In this document: positions 17,026 to 25,514 of the stretch, one piece after another | Numbering within the stretch: position 1 is the stretch's first letter | How the letters are laid out: the number at the start of each line of letters is the position of its first letter | Source of the DNA: Flavobacteriales bacterium | GTDB taxonomy: Bacteria; Bacteroidota; Bacteroidia; Flavobacteriales_D; Parvicellaceae | Direction of reading: 5' to 3' | Assembly (NCBI GenBank): GCA_020631555.1 | Contig: JAHDGY010000021.1 | Coordinates: forward strand, 1 to 38,327 | DNA length: 38,327 bases | Made by a program: the position numbers and the translations under genes | The notes under the pieces: generated by a model | The model's input: only the letters and a program-made list of their open reading frames with translations | Databases searched by the model: none | What the model was told of the DNA's origin: nothing

Positions 17026-17973
17026 ATGCTCAGGCTTTTGAAATATTCTCTAGTTGGATTTGTGTTTTCTGTTTCTGTGGGCAGCGCTCAGCAAACAAGC
17101 CAGTTTACAAACTACATTTTCAATTACTATTCGATTAATCCAGCTGCTTCAGGTGCTCAGAAGTGTATGAATTTTAAGGTTGGTTACCGGAGCCAGTGGA
17201 CTGGTTTTGAAGGACGACCTGAAACTTCATTTGCTAATTTTTACATGCCTTTGAAGTTACGCAGAAGATCCGCTTCAAAAGCTAAGCACATTGTTGGTGG
17301 CTATGTTGACAAAGAATGGATTGGTCCATTCGGTAGTACAAGGCTTTGTTTGAGTTACGCCTATCATATGCAGTTGACAAGAAGTTTGAGAGCATCGGCG
17401 GGTTTGTTCGCTGGAGTAAAGCAATTTAGGGTGAATGCGACGAGAATGTCTGTGAATGATTATGGAGACCCTTTGCTGCCTAGCTCTGGTAACGTATTGC
17501 TTATACCGGATATTACACCGGGTATTATGCTCTATCAAAAAAACTGGTTTGCCGGTATGTCTATAAGGCAAATGATTCCGATGACTTATGAAATAGTGGG
17601 AACCACGGAGTCAAAGTTGACTTCGCATTTTGAGCTGGTTGGATATAGAAGGATTGAATATTCCAAGAAATGGAGTTGGTCGGTAAGTGGTATGCTTAAG
17701 TGGGCTGCCTCGGCTGCGCCCGCTTTAGATTTTAATGTTATGGTTGAACATCATAAAGGTGTTGAGTTTGGGCTTGGTTATCGGAATGTGGATGCAATTG
17801 CTGCTCTGGTAAAATTTAGAATTTTAAGATATTACACAATTGGCTACGCATTTGATTATACCACTTCGGCCCTTCAGCATGCTGGGTCCAATACTCACGA
17901 AATTGTTTTAGGTATAAATACTTGTGGGGCGCGAGATCCAAGGGATAGAATGGCTTGCCCTGCTTTTGATTAG
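17026..17973 (+). CDS. PorP/SprF family type IX secretion outer-membrane protein
   Basis: This is an outer-membrane protein of 315 residues with a signal peptide (about 1-21, ending GSAQ). The family signature is clear: QFTNYIFNYYSINPAASG, GYRSQWTGFEG, then many amphipathic strands to the C-terminus (FRVNATRM, FAGMSIRQM, EIVLGINTC). PorP/SprF proteins are needed for export or surface attachment of the partner protein encoded beside them, and probably do that here for the SprB-repeat protein. One base separates its ATG from the upstream stop, so the two genes form an operon and are likely translationally coupled. Its last 4 bases overlap the convergent amidase gene at 17970. Confidence 0.92.
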   Translation: MLRLLKYSLVGFVFSVSVGSAQQTSQFTNYIFNYYSINPAASGAQKCMNFKVGYRSQWTGFEGRPETSFANFYMPLKLRRRSASKAKHIVGGYVDKEWIGPFGSTRLCLSYAYHMQLTRSLRASAGLFAGVKQFRVNATRMSVNDYGDPLLPSSGNVLLIPDITPGIMLYQKNWFAGMSIRQMIPMTYEIVGTTESKLTSHFELVGYRRIEYSKKWSWSVSGMLKWAASAAPALDFNVMVEHHKGVEFGLGYRNVDAIAALVKFRILRYYTIGYAFDYTTSALQHAGSNTHEIVLGINTCGARDPRDRMACPAFD

Positions 17974-18755
17974 TCAACTAATTCGAACTTATCAGCATCC
18001 ATAACAACTGGGAATTTTTTTCGAAATTCGCTCAACTCGAAATAGCTTAAGCTACAAGAAATTTTTCCTATTTCGTAATCTTCAAGTTCTACTAGTATTT
18101 GTCCTTTAGGGTCTACAATTGAGGAATTTCCGGAATATTTAATTTTGTTTCCGTCTAAACCAACTCGGTTTACACCGACTACAAAACATTGATTTTCTAT
18201 TGCTCTAGCTTGAAGTAAGGTAGACCAAGCGTTGATCCGTGGTTCAGGCCAGTTGGCGATATAAATTAAACAGTCGTATTCTTGATTAATGTTTCTTGAC
18301 CAAACGGGAAATCGTAAATCATAACAGATTAATGGGCAAATTTTCCAGCCTTTGTAGTCAACTATTAAACGTTCTGATCCTGCAGTATAATGTTGATTTT
18401 CATTAGCCATCCTAAATAAATGTCGCTTATCGTAAGTATTGATTTCTCCAGAAGGTTTAACAAAAAACAGACGGTTAAAGTAATTTTCTTTGTCTTTAAT
18501 AATACTACTACCAATAATTGCAGTATTTAAGCGCGCGGAATTATGAACTAGCCAATCTTTTGTTGGTCCGTTCATGTCTTCCGATAAATTGGAAGTGCTC
18601 ATCGAAAAGCCTAGTGCAAACATTTCAGGCAACACAATAATGTCTGAATCCGAAATATTGTCGATTAGTCCATCTAGTTGAGTCAAGTTGGCCTCTCTAT
18701 CCTGCCAAACAATATCATATTGCAGTGCAACAATTCGCAAGTCATGAAGAGTCAT
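17970..18755 (-). CDS. Nitrilase-superfamily omega-amidase-like hydrolase
   Basis: This is a cytoplasmic carbon-nitrogen hydrolase of 261 residues. The catalytic triad is present: Glu44 in LPEMFALGF, Lys108 in YDKRHLF and Cys142 in ICYDLRFPVWSRN. The ALGFSM and NWPEPR stretches and the length fit the YafV/Nit2 omega-amidase branch, which hydrolyses alpha-ketoglutaramate and related keto-amides as metabolite repair. The ATG at 18755 gives a normal N-terminus. A DUF4412-like gene ends 29 bp upstream, so co-transcription is possible. Superfamily and triad are certain; the exact substrate is inferred from the branch. Confidence 0.88.
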   Translation of the reverse strand: MTLHDLRIVALQYDIVWQDREANLTQLDGLIDNISDSDIIVLPEMFALGFSMSTSNLSEDMNGPTKDWLVHNSARLNTAIIGSSIIKDKENYFNRLFFVKPSGEINTYDKRHLFRMANENQHYTAGSERLIVDYKGWKICPLICYDLRFPVWSRNINQEYDCLIYIANWPEPRINAWSTLLQARAIENQCFVVGVNRVGLDGNKIKYSGNSSIVDPKGQILVELEDYEIGKISCSLSYFELSEFRKKFPVVMDADKFELVD

Positions 18756-18784
18756 GCCCGCAATGTACCATTATACAATGAATA

Positions 18785-19420
18785 CTACCGTTCGAACTCC
18801 GTATATCCTTTAGGGATGACGAATAATTCTTTGTCTAAGGCTTTGGATTCCATATTGGTTACTGTTAGTTCGCCGAGTAATTCGCCAGATTTTGTTGACT
18901 CCGCTGCGTACATGGGAAAAAACGATCGATTTTCAGCAATCGTTAAAAAGTACACTGAAAATTTCTCTCTTCGATTGAGAACATTGAGCAATGGAATGAA
19001 AAAGTTGTATTCGCCTTTAGACATCCAAAAAGAAATAGATCGATCTTGTCTGTCATTTTTTACAATCCATTCCTCACAGGTTTTTCCGTGAATCTCTTTA
19101 GTTTTTCCTGTAGCTTTAACTTTGGTTGCAAGTTTCGGTGAAGGTCTTCTATTTGAAACTTCGAAAAACAATTTCCTAGTCGGATTCAGCGCAAATATTT
19201 TTTTTGATTCAAGATTGACGAGCTGAATTCCTTCAACATCTCCATTGGTGTTCAGCTCTTCAATTCGCACATTTTGTCCGCTGACATAATACTTGTACTT
19301 GATAAAGACACTGCCTTTTTTCCTGGTGAAATCGATAATGCCTTGGAATTGTGAGAAGCATGAACCAGCTAAAAGCAAGCACACAGCGAAGGAAATACTT
19401 TTTGCAAGGTGAATATTCAT
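18785..19420 (-). CDS. Secreted DUF4412-like protein
   Basis: This is a 211-residue protein with an N-terminal signal peptide (about 1-23; LLLAGSCFSQ, with a cysteine that could be a lipobox). The mature part is a beta-rich periplasmic or surface domain. The features FQGIIDFTRKKGS, YYVSGQNVRIEE, INLESKK-like strands and HGKTCEEWIVKN resemble DUF4412 proteins, which are common in Bacteroidota and lack a defined role. I start at the ATG at 19420; the frame continues 15 bases to a TTG, which is less likely. The strand is mixed with the amidase gene downstream (29 bp). Family call is moderate, function unknown. Confidence 0.7.
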   Translation of the reverse strand: MNIHLAKSISFAVCLLLAGSCFSQFQGIIDFTRKKGSVFIKYKYYVSGQNVRIEELNTNGDVEGIQLVNLESKKIFALNPTRKLFFEVSNRRPSPKLATKVKATGKTKEIHGKTCEEWIVKNDRQDRSISFWMSKGEYNFFIPLLNVLNRREKFSVYFLTIAENRSFFPMYAAESTKSGELLGELTVTNMESKALDKELFVIPKGYTEFER

Positions 19421-19505
19421 AGTTAGTAGTTTCAATTAATCAAAGGTGATCTAAATATATAAAATTACCTTTATGCCTTTCAACAACCATTCCATTTACT
19501 TGTAA

Positions 19506-19874
19506 ATGTCATTATCTAAAAAAGAACTTGGTGTTCAAGGTGAACGAGTTGCTACGGATTGGTTACAACAAAATGGTTTTCTCGTTGTCGCCAGAAATTG
19601 GCGCTACAGGAGGTTTGAAGTCGATATAATTGCTCGCAAATCGGGTTTTGTAATTTTTGTTGAAGTAAAAACTCGAAAAGGAGTCAGTTTCGGAGAGCCG
19701 ATTGAATTTGTTTCTTTGAGTCAGGAAAAGAATCTTGCAGAGGCTGCACAAGCATACGTAGAGGCAGAGGATATAGATGATGAGATAAGATTTGATATTA
19801 TTGGGATTGTTTTACGAGGGAATGAAGTGCCAAAAATTACACATTTGGCAGACGTATTCAGACCTTTGGTGTAG
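19506..19874 (+). CDS. YraN family protein (UPF0102, endonuclease-like fold)
   Basis: This is a 122-residue cytoplasmic protein. GVQGERVATDWLQQNGF and NWRYRRFEVDIIARKSGF are followed by IFVEVKTRKG. The E-x-D and EVK residues form the PD-(D/E)XK-like nuclease signature of the UPF0102/YraN family. The family is widespread and its cellular role is unsettled; a DNA-processing role is inferred from the fold. ATG at 19506 is clear. It is divergent from the DUF4412 gene (85 bp apart). Confidence 0.92.
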   Translation: MSLSKKELGVQGERVATDWLQQNGFLVVARNWRYRRFEVDIIARKSGFVIFVEVKTRKGVSFGEPIEFVSLSQEKNLAEAAQAYVEAEDIDDEIRFDIIGIVLRGNEVPKITHLADVFRPLV

Positions 19875-19902
19875 TTAATGTTTTAATATGTAGCTAAGTG
19901 TG

Positions 19903-19931
19903 TTAGTTTACTGCCGTTAATAATATGTTTG
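19903..19931 (+). promoter_or_regulatory. Candidate promoter for the lytic transglycosylase gene
   Basis: TATGTTTG (19924-19931) is a perfect TAnnTTTG match. The upstream element is only TTAG (19903-19906) at a 17-bp spacing. Its start site would give a leader of about 35 bases. Confidence 0.4.
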
Positions 19932-19972
19932 GTTAGGTATAACCTTGGATGTAAATTACCCGTTAATAGTTC

Positions 19973-20911
19973 ATGCAAAATCAAAAGTTGACGATTTTTA
20001 GTTTACTCTTCTTGAGTGTAATTAGGCTTTTTGGTCAATCAAATGGAGATGGGCAAAGTCATGGTTCTGTGTCGTTAACGGTAATATATGATCAGAAAAT
20101 TCATGAAGAGCAGTGGGATACACTTGCCCAGCCGCAGTTTTGGAAAAAAGTTGTGACAACATCGGAAGACACTTGTTTTGTTAATGTAGCTTCTACTCGT
20201 CAGGTCATCGGTGTGCTTGACTTTGAATGTTGGAATAAAAGATCTGATGAGTACAAGGGTAAGTTTCGGGATAGCCTAAGGGAACTACACGGTTTAGTTA
20301 ACCAAGAGCAGATTTATGTTACTTCGGGAAAGAAAGATTTCTATCGTTTGGATGAAGTTCTCCCAAGCGTTGGAAAGGGGATAAATATTTTTGTTGAAGA
20401 GGGAGTAGATCCATGGTATGCCCAAACCATTTTATTAATTGAAAGTCCGGGTAGATTGGAGTATTCAAATGTAGGAGCTTATGGATCTTTTCAGTTAATG
20501 AAGTCGGTAGCCCGGTCTCATGGCCTTACCGTAAATCGGAAGATTGACGAGAGGAAAGACTTTGATAAATCGGCTAAATGTGCCGCAAGTCTAATAAAAA
20601 ATACGTGTGTTCCACATGCGAAGGCGATTCTAGACAGCTTCAATATAGAGTTCAATGAATCAGAGCTGTGGTGCAGATTATTTGTGCTTCATGTTTATCA
20701 TGCCGGAGCTGCAAATGTTAAGGCAGTTGTTGAGCATATTAATCCGACAGAAGGAGGAATGGGTCTAATTACCAAACTTTGGACAACGCAATATGGCGCA
20801 TTTCGAAATGCGTCTCAAAATTATACGCAAGTTGCCCTTGCCTGTTTGCTGCGGTTCGAAGAAATTACTAGAGATAGTTTCGTTAATGACTACCGCTCCA
20901 GTGTTCAGTAA
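19973..20911 (+). CDS. Secreted lytic transglycosylase (SLT family)
   Basis: This is a 312-residue protein with a signal peptide (about 1-21, ending RLFGQ). The C-terminal half carries the soluble lytic transglycosylase fold: catalytic Glu157 in LLIESPG, then GAYGSFQLM and the HVYHAGAANV segment. These enzymes cut peptidoglycan between MurNAc and GlcNAc to form 1,6-anhydro ends. The first 110 residues are family-specific and unrecognised. No LysM repeat is visible. It stands alone, and a symmetric hairpin follows 51 bp after its stop. Confidence 0.87.
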   Translation: MQNQKLTIFSLLFLSVIRLFGQSNGDGQSHGSVSLTVIYDQKIHEEQWDTLAQPQFWKKVVTTSEDTCFVNVASTRQVIGVLDFECWNKRSDEYKGKFRDSLRELHGLVNQEQIYVTSGKKDFYRLDEVLPSVGKGINIFVEEGVDPWYAQTILLIESPGRLEYSNVGAYGSFQLMKSVARSHGLTVNRKIDERKDFDKSAKCAASLIKNTCVPHAKAILDSFNIEFNESELWCRLFVLHVYHAGAANVKAVVEHINPTEGGMGLITKLWTTQYGAFRNASQNYTQVALACLLRFEEITRDSFVNDYRSSVQ

Positions 20912-20962
20912 GATCTGAACATTGTTTGTAGAAAGTTATAGGCATTCGATGGGGCGGGCTTG

Positions 20963-20985
20963 AAATCATACTAATTGTATGATTT
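20963..20985. repeat. 9-bp perfect inverted repeat between the transglycosylase and T9SS cargo genes
   Basis: AAATCATAC (20963-20971) pairs with GTATGATTT (20977-20985) around TAATT. A T-run starts only 10 bases later, so it is a weak terminator at best. It could equally be an operator, since it lies just before the promoter-like site of the next gene. Confidence 0.5.
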
Positions 20986-20993
20986 AGATCATG

Positions 20994-21021
20994 TTGTTTT
21001 TTTGGTGTTAAAATAACTTAG
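20994..21021 (+). promoter_or_regulatory. Candidate promoter for the first T9SS type A cargo gene
   Basis: TTG (20994-20996) is followed by a 17-bp spacer and TAACTTAG (21014-21021), one base from TAnnTTTG. The leader would be about 28 bases. Confidence 0.4.
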
Positions 21022-21052
21022 TTTTATACAGTTATTAATACATCACACCATT

Positions 21053-22894
21053 ATGAAAAGAATTTACTACATGGCTGCAGCTATGACGTTGGCTGTGGCT
21101 GGAAATGCACAAACGTCTGAAATCCAAAATCATGTAAGCAGTAAAGGGGCTATTTCTACAGTTCCAGGTAACCAGGTATCAGCGGATATCGGAACTCGAT
21201 CGACTATTTATTACACCGCTAATTTTGACACAAGTTGGAATGGTTGGACTGCCGAAATACAAAGTGGAAATGTTGGTTTTGAGTTGACCACTACTGGACA
21301 CGCAAATTCGGCAGGTTCTAGTTTTGCAATTCCAGCTTTGGCCTCTACAAGTGAGGTTCAATGGGTGGTTTTGGATTCTGATGCTAAAGGAGCATCTGGA
21401 ACAGAGGAAAATGCCACTCTCACTTCGCCTATTCTTGATTTGTCTGAACCAGTACAGAACGGGGTTCCGTTGGCAATAACGTTTGATCAGTTTTTTGCTG
21501 AATGGACCGACCCTGTTGATGAGTTGGCCTATGTTGAGGCTAGCACAGACTCTGGTGTTACCTGGCATGGAGTGACGGTTAACGACGGGGTGGGAAGAGA
21601 TAACAGACCTAATCCTGAACGAATTTATGTAAATCTAACAGAGCTCATTGCAGGAGGAGATTCTAGTCAAGTCCAAATTCGTTTTCGATGGTACGGTAGC
21701 TGGAATTACGGATGGCAAATTGACAATGTTAACATTGAAGAAATGGCAAACTTCGACGGAGAAGTGGCTCATGTTTGGCGGGAAAGATCTGATTTTTTAT
21801 TCAATAGTTATTGGGAAATCCCGATTACTCAGGCTCCTAACTTGGATACAGTTAGTGCTATATTCATGAATAATGGAGGTTTCGAATTGAAGGATTTTGA
21901 CGTTGCTGTGTCTGTTGTTGGTTCTACTTCTGGAGAGGTGGCAACTGGTTCAACTACAATTGCTAGCTTGGGTAGTTTAAAGCGCGATACTGTTGGCGTT
22001 CCGGTTGGATTTCAGCCAACAACTCAAGAAACCTTTACAACACACGTTTATCTCTCGAACGATGAAGTTGCAGGAAACGACTCCGGTTCCTCTTCTTTTC
22101 AAATTACTGAGTACCACTATTCACACTATAAGCAACCAACAGCCGAGAATGAGAGTGTGTGGAACATAAATCATGAAGGTGAAGGGTCAATCGGGTCGGT
22201 GTTCCGTATTGTTGCCGATCAGGATTTGCACTTTGTTGAGTTTAAATTTGGACCTGGAATGGCTTTGGGAGCAGATTACTTTTTAATGATCAAGGAGGTG
22301 CTCACCGGAATTCAAGATGTTTCTGATCTTTACGAGGGTACATTTCAAGTAACGGCTGACGATACAAGTCGTGGAGCAGGATGGGTGAGTTTTCCTCTAA
22401 CTGAGCCGCAAGCTCTTGTAGCAGGTAACTATTATATTGCTGAGATACTATCTTACGATGCCCAGCAAGATCCTATTTCAATAAGAACTAACGTTGATGG
22501 AAATGGTGATAGATCCGCCACAGCGTATGGTCCTTTTGGAACGAATAAGCTTGTTAACAGGTTTTATGGGTGGCAGTTTACTCCTGCGATTCGATTAAAT
22601 TTCGAACCTGTTTCCTCTGTAGAAGATTTAGGTAGTCTTGCAAGCATCAGGTGTTTTCCAAATCCAGCATCACAAATAGCCACACTTAGTTATTCAACAA
22701 CTGAAGATGCAATTGTGGATATTATTCTGTCTGACGCCACCGGAAGAGAAATTGAAAATTGGACAGTGCATAATTTGGCTGGAGAAGTGCACGCCATTGA
22801 CTACAATGTTGCTGGTTTAGAGAACGGAGTTTATTTCTTTACAATTACTGAAGGGTTAAATTCAACCACCAGAAAAGTAACCATAGCCAAATAA
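21053..22894 (+). CDS. T9SS type A cargo protein with MAM/choice-of-anchor J-like domain (copy 1)
   Basis: This is a 613-residue secreted protein. A signal peptide (about 1-19, ending GNAQ) precedes a galactose-binding/MAM-like beta-sandwich (about 40-235). That domain shows FDTSWNGWTAEI, WVVLDSDAKG, ATLTSPILDLS and the closing WNYGWQIDNVNIEE, which is typical of choice-of-anchor J domains. A linker and second beta domain (about 240-525) precede a C-terminal T9SS type A sorting domain (about 530-613) with FPNPAS, DATGRE, GVYFFTI and KVTIAK. It is strongly similar over its whole length to the gene at 23624-25444, so the two are tandem duplicates. No enzyme motif was recognised; an adhesive or ligand-binding role is inferred. 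Confidence 0.88.
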   Translation: MKRIYYMAAAMTLAVAGNAQTSEIQNHVSSKGAISTVPGNQVSADIGTRSTIYYTANFDTSWNGWTAEIQSGNVGFELTTTGHANSAGSSFAIPALASTSEVQWVVLDSDAKGASGTEENATLTSPILDLSEPVQNGVPLAITFDQFFAEWTDPVDELAYVEASTDSGVTWHGVTVNDGVGRDNRPNPERIYVNLTELIAGGDSSQVQIRFRWYGSWNYGWQIDNVNIEEMANFDGEVAHVWRERSDFLFNSYWEIPITQAPNLDTVSAIFMNNGGFELKDFDVAVSVVGSTSGEVATGSTTIASLGSLKRDTVGVPVGFQPTTQETFTTHVYLSNDEVAGNDSGSSSFQITEYHYSHYKQPTAENESVWNINHEGEGSIGSVFRIVADQDLHFVEFKFGPGMALGADYFLMIKEVLTGIQDVSDLYEGTFQVTADDTSRGAGWVSFPLTEPQALVAGNYYIAEILSYDAQQDPISIRTNVDGNGDRSATAYGPFGTNKLVNRFYGWQFTPAIRLNFEPVSSVEDLGSLASIRCFPNPASQIATLSYSTTEDAIVDIILSDATGREIENWTVHNLAGEVHAIDYNVAGLENGVYFFTITEGLNSTTRKVTIAK

Positions 22895-22914
22895 AATAGT
22901 TTTTTAAATAGCGG

Positions 22915-22943
22915 GCCGCTCGTATCAATCGGGCGGCTTTTTT
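22915..22943 (+). terminator. Rho-independent terminator after T9SS cargo copy 1
   Basis: GCCGCTCG (22915-22922) pairs with CGGGCGGC (22930-22937) with one G-T wobble and a 7-base loop, followed by six Ts (22938-22943). The group II intron remnant starts two bases later. Confidence 0.75.
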
Positions 22944-22944
22944 A

Positions 22945-23563
22945 GTGTGCCTGGCATGGGCAATAATTTTAGGGTTAAAGTCCCGAATACGCCTTTGTAG
23001 TGGGAAGTGTTAGCTAAAGGCAAGGTTGTCCACCGCGAGGTGGAATCTGAAGGAATTTGGCGGCAAAGCTCTGGTCTGACGAACAGGAATCACATATGGA
23101 GGCAGTCGCGGTTGGATGAGCTTGCTAAACGAAACGAAGTCCGAAACTACACAGGAAGCTGCGGATGTAAATGTGGCAGATATATGGAGCAGAAGTTATT
23201 GTTCTTACCCAGGGATGACAAACCACTTTAAAAGACTGGTTTTTTTTCAGTCAGAAAGTGCTGGTGTTTACCTGCGTTATATTATTGGCAAAGAAGGTAG
23301 CCAATCTTTTTTTTAAGACTTGACTATGACAATAGGACAGAACCCGAATATACGTTAAAAGCCCACGGGCGGCAGAACGGGTGCTGCAAAGCATTACAAA
23401 CTTCCTTGAAAATGAATTGAAGCTTAAGGTAAATCGTAACAAAAGCGGAATACGCCGTCCAACTTCGATGAAGCTACTGGGCTACAGTTTCTACCGGGGG
23501 AAATTCGGATACCGTGGAAGAAATAATAATCTTTCAGGGGTAAAGGGTTGGATTTTAGATTAG
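22945..23563 (+). mobile_element. Decayed group II intron (5' ribozyme part plus reverse-transcriptase tail)
   Basis: This 728-bp gap between the two cargo genes is not empty. From 22945 it begins with GTGTGCC and GCATGGGC, the typical 5' end of a bacterial group II intron. It then carries domain I landmarks such as GGTTGTCCACCGCGAGG, TGGAATCTGAAGGAA, CTCTGGTCTGACGAACA and GGATGAGCTTGCTAAACG. The ribozyme part runs to about 23225. Most of the intron-encoded protein is missing; only a C-terminal RT piece (23336-23563) remains. No domain V/VI 3' end is visible, so self-splicing should be impossible. The right boundary is uncertain. It starts directly after a terminator hairpin, the insertion habit of class C introns, although I did not establish the class. 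Identification is by recognition of conserved stretches, not by folding. Confidence 0.85.
23336..23563 (+). pseudogene. Group II intron reverse transcriptase, C-terminal fragment
   Basis: An open frame of 75 codons begins after an in-frame TAG (23333-23335). It reads RIYVKSPRAAERVLQSIT, then LENELKLKVN, NKSGIRRP and MKLLGYSFY, which match the RT segment just after the YADD active site into the thumb domain. The YADD box itself, the palm and fingers, and the maturase and endonuclease parts are absent. Translation of an intact protein is not possible. Confidence 0.85.
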
Positions 23564-23582
23564 GTTGCATCAAAATCTAAAA
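23553..23582. repeat. 9-bp inverted repeat at the right end of the intron remnant
   Basis: TTTTAGATT (23553-23561) pairs perfectly with AATCTAAAA (23574-23582) around a 12-base loop. It overlaps the last codons of the RT fragment. It may mark the deletion junction or be the leader of the next gene. A weak promoter-like TTG-N20-TATACTCG pattern spans the same region. Confidence 0.4.
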
Positions 23583-23623
23583 GTTAGTATACTCGCAAGG
23601 AGTTATTAACGAAACTAAGCATT

Positions 23624-25444
23624 ATGAAAACAATATTTTTTATTTTGATTTACGCTTCAGCTATGGTTTGCCCAAGTTTTGGACAAGAAACAAAAAAGTA
23701 TGAGCCTGGTGTGCCAAATAGCCAGGGCGAGAATTCTGAATTGGAATTGCGCGGAGCGATTTATTATTCTGAAGATTTTGATGGTGGTTGGAATGGCTGG
23801 AAGGCCGAAATCCAAGATGGGCCAGTTGGCTTTGAAATAGTAAGTTCGTTTAACAATCAGTACGTAGACGCATTAAAAACGTCTACACCTACCAAATGGG
23901 TTGTTCTGGATTCAGATGGTAAAGGGAAAAAAGGCCAGTCAGAAAAAGCGACACTGACTTCTCCTTCTATCGATTTGACTGAACCTTTGAAAAATGGTGT
24001 ACACGTTGGTTTGCAGTTTGATCAGTATTTTCGTGAATGGACTAATCCTGTTGATGAAAAACTGTATGTAGAGGTAAGCTCGGATTCTGGAACTACTTGG
24101 AAGGGACGAACAATTAGTGACAAAGTAGGAAGATTTTCAAGACCTAATCCTGAACGAATGATTGTCAAAATTAGTAATCTTATTACCGGAGGAGATTCTT
24201 CCAATGTTCAGATTCGATTCCGCTGGGAAGGAAGCTATAACTATGGTTGGCAAATTGACAATGTGCTGGTTCAGGAGATGGATCGTTATGATGGAGAGTT
24301 GATTAAGGCTTGGAAGGAAAACAAAAATTATATTTATAATGATTATGCTAAAATTCCTGCTAGCCAAGAGCGACAAATTGATACAGTAAGTTATACAATT
24401 TATAATCGTGGCGGTGAAAGTATGAGAAATTTCGATGTAGCCGTTAGTATTGTAGGCTCGATTTCTGGCGAAGTTGCAACAGGAAGTGTTATTGTCGATT
24501 CTTTGAGCAGTATGAAAACCGATACCCTAAACATTCCATTAGATAACAAGTTGACGCTTACAAGTATCGAAAAGTATACTTCATATGTTTATTTGGTTGG
24601 AGATTCTGTTTCTGGAAATGATTCAAGTTCTATCGGTTACGAGGTTACGCAAAATATTTTCACTCATTATACTGAGCCTGATTCTTTTTCTGGAAATTCC
24701 GAGATAACGGATAGTAGTGAAGGGGAAAGGTCTATAGGTACTGTATTCCATATTACAAAGGATCAAAAGTTTCGACGGGTCCAAGTAAAGTTTGGATCAA
24801 AAATGAGTACTGAAGATGATTACGTCTTATTTATAAGAAAACTAAATAATGGCATTCAAGACGTTTCGGATTATGCAGAAGTTGAATTTAAGCTAACGGC
24901 GAGCGATATTACTGAGCAAGCTGGTTGGGTAAATATTGATTTAGAAGAGACTGTTCTGCTTGAGGAAGGGGTGTATGTTGTGGAGATCTGGTCCTATGAC
25001 TGTAAAACATCACCATTGTCTGTTCTTGCCATACGGCATAATAGCTGGCGGGATAAGTCTACAGTTCGGTGGGGGCCTTTTGGATCTGGTGGTAATGCAA
25101 TAAATCGTTATTGGGGATGGAAGTACACTCCGGCAATCAGACTAGATTTTGACCCTACGGTCAATGTGGCAGAGAATCAAAGTAATGTTTTGGAATTATC
25201 GGCCTATCCTAATCCAAGTTTAGGAAATGTTAATGTTCGGTACCAGGTGGTTGATGATTCTGACGTTCATTGTACGCTGCATGATGCCACAGGAAAGCTT
25301 GTTAAGATATGGGATTTTGAAGGTCAGAAGGAAGGATTGCATATGTTGGAAATTGATGGAACTCAATTCAAAAATGGAGTTTATCAGCTGTCGATTACTG
25401 ATGGCAGTAATACGTTGACAGAGAAAATAACGATTCTTAAGTAA
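23624..25444 (+). CDS. T9SS type A cargo protein with MAM/choice-of-anchor J-like domain (copy 2)
   Basis: This is a 606-residue secreted protein, paralogous to the gene at 21053-22894 over its full length. A signal peptide (about 1-21, ending SFGQ) precedes the MAM/choice-of-anchor J-like sandwich (about 38-230; FDGGWNGWKAEI, WVVLDSDGKG, YNYGWQIDNVLVQE) and a middle beta domain. The T9SS type A domain (about 520-606) has YPNPSLGN, DATGK, GVYQLSI and KITILK. It is somewhat richer in Lys and Asp than copy 1. A perfect terminator follows. The intron remnant and a weak promoter lie upstream, so it is probably transcribed separately from copy 1. Function is unknown; surface exposure is inferred from the sorting domain. 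Confidence 0.88.
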   Translation: MKTIFFILIYASAMVCPSFGQETKKYEPGVPNSQGENSELELRGAIYYSEDFDGGWNGWKAEIQDGPVGFEIVSSFNNQYVDALKTSTPTKWVVLDSDGKGKKGQSEKATLTSPSIDLTEPLKNGVHVGLQFDQYFREWTNPVDEKLYVEVSSDSGTTWKGRTISDKVGRFSRPNPERMIVKISNLITGGDSSNVQIRFRWEGSYNYGWQIDNVLVQEMDRYDGELIKAWKENKNYIYNDYAKIPASQERQIDTVSYTIYNRGGESMRNFDVAVSIVGSISGEVATGSVIVDSLSSMKTDTLNIPLDNKLTLTSIEKYTSYVYLVGDSVSGNDSSSIGYEVTQNIFTHYTEPDSFSGNSEITDSSEGERSIGTVFHITKDQKFRRVQVKFGSKMSTEDDYVLFIRKLNNGIQDVSDYAEVEFKLTASDITEQAGWVNIDLEETVLLEEGVYVVEIWSYDCKTSPLSVLAIRHNSWRDKSTVRWGPFGSGGNAINRYWGWKYTPAIRLDFDPTVNVAENQSNVLELSAYPNPSLGNVNVRYQVVDDSDVHCTLHDATGKLVKIWDFEGQKEGLHMLEIDGTQFKNGVYQLSITDGSNTLTEKITILK

Positions 25445-25460
25445 GAGAAATTTTACCACG

Positions 25461-25497
25461 AAAAAGGCCGGTTCAAACATTTGAACCGGCCTTTTTT
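25461..25497. terminator. Bidirectional terminator between T9SS cargo copy 2 and queA
   Basis: AAGGCCGGTTCAAA (25464-25477) and TTTGAACCGGCCTT (25480-25493) form a perfect 14-bp stem with a two-base loop. A and T runs on the two sides let it work for both convergent genes. Confidence 0.9.
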
Positions 25498-25514
25498 AAT
25501 GCTTTATTATTCCC

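Noticed and set aside
19506-20911. YraN and lytic transglycosylase as one operon
   Set aside because: A 98-bp gap with its own promoter-like element separates them, and no functional link is evident.
23234-23252. GACTG / CAGTC hairpin with a run of Ts inside the intron remnant
   Set aside because: Five base pairs with the T-run in the loop rather than after the stem, so it is not a terminator. It is more likely part of the decayed intron.
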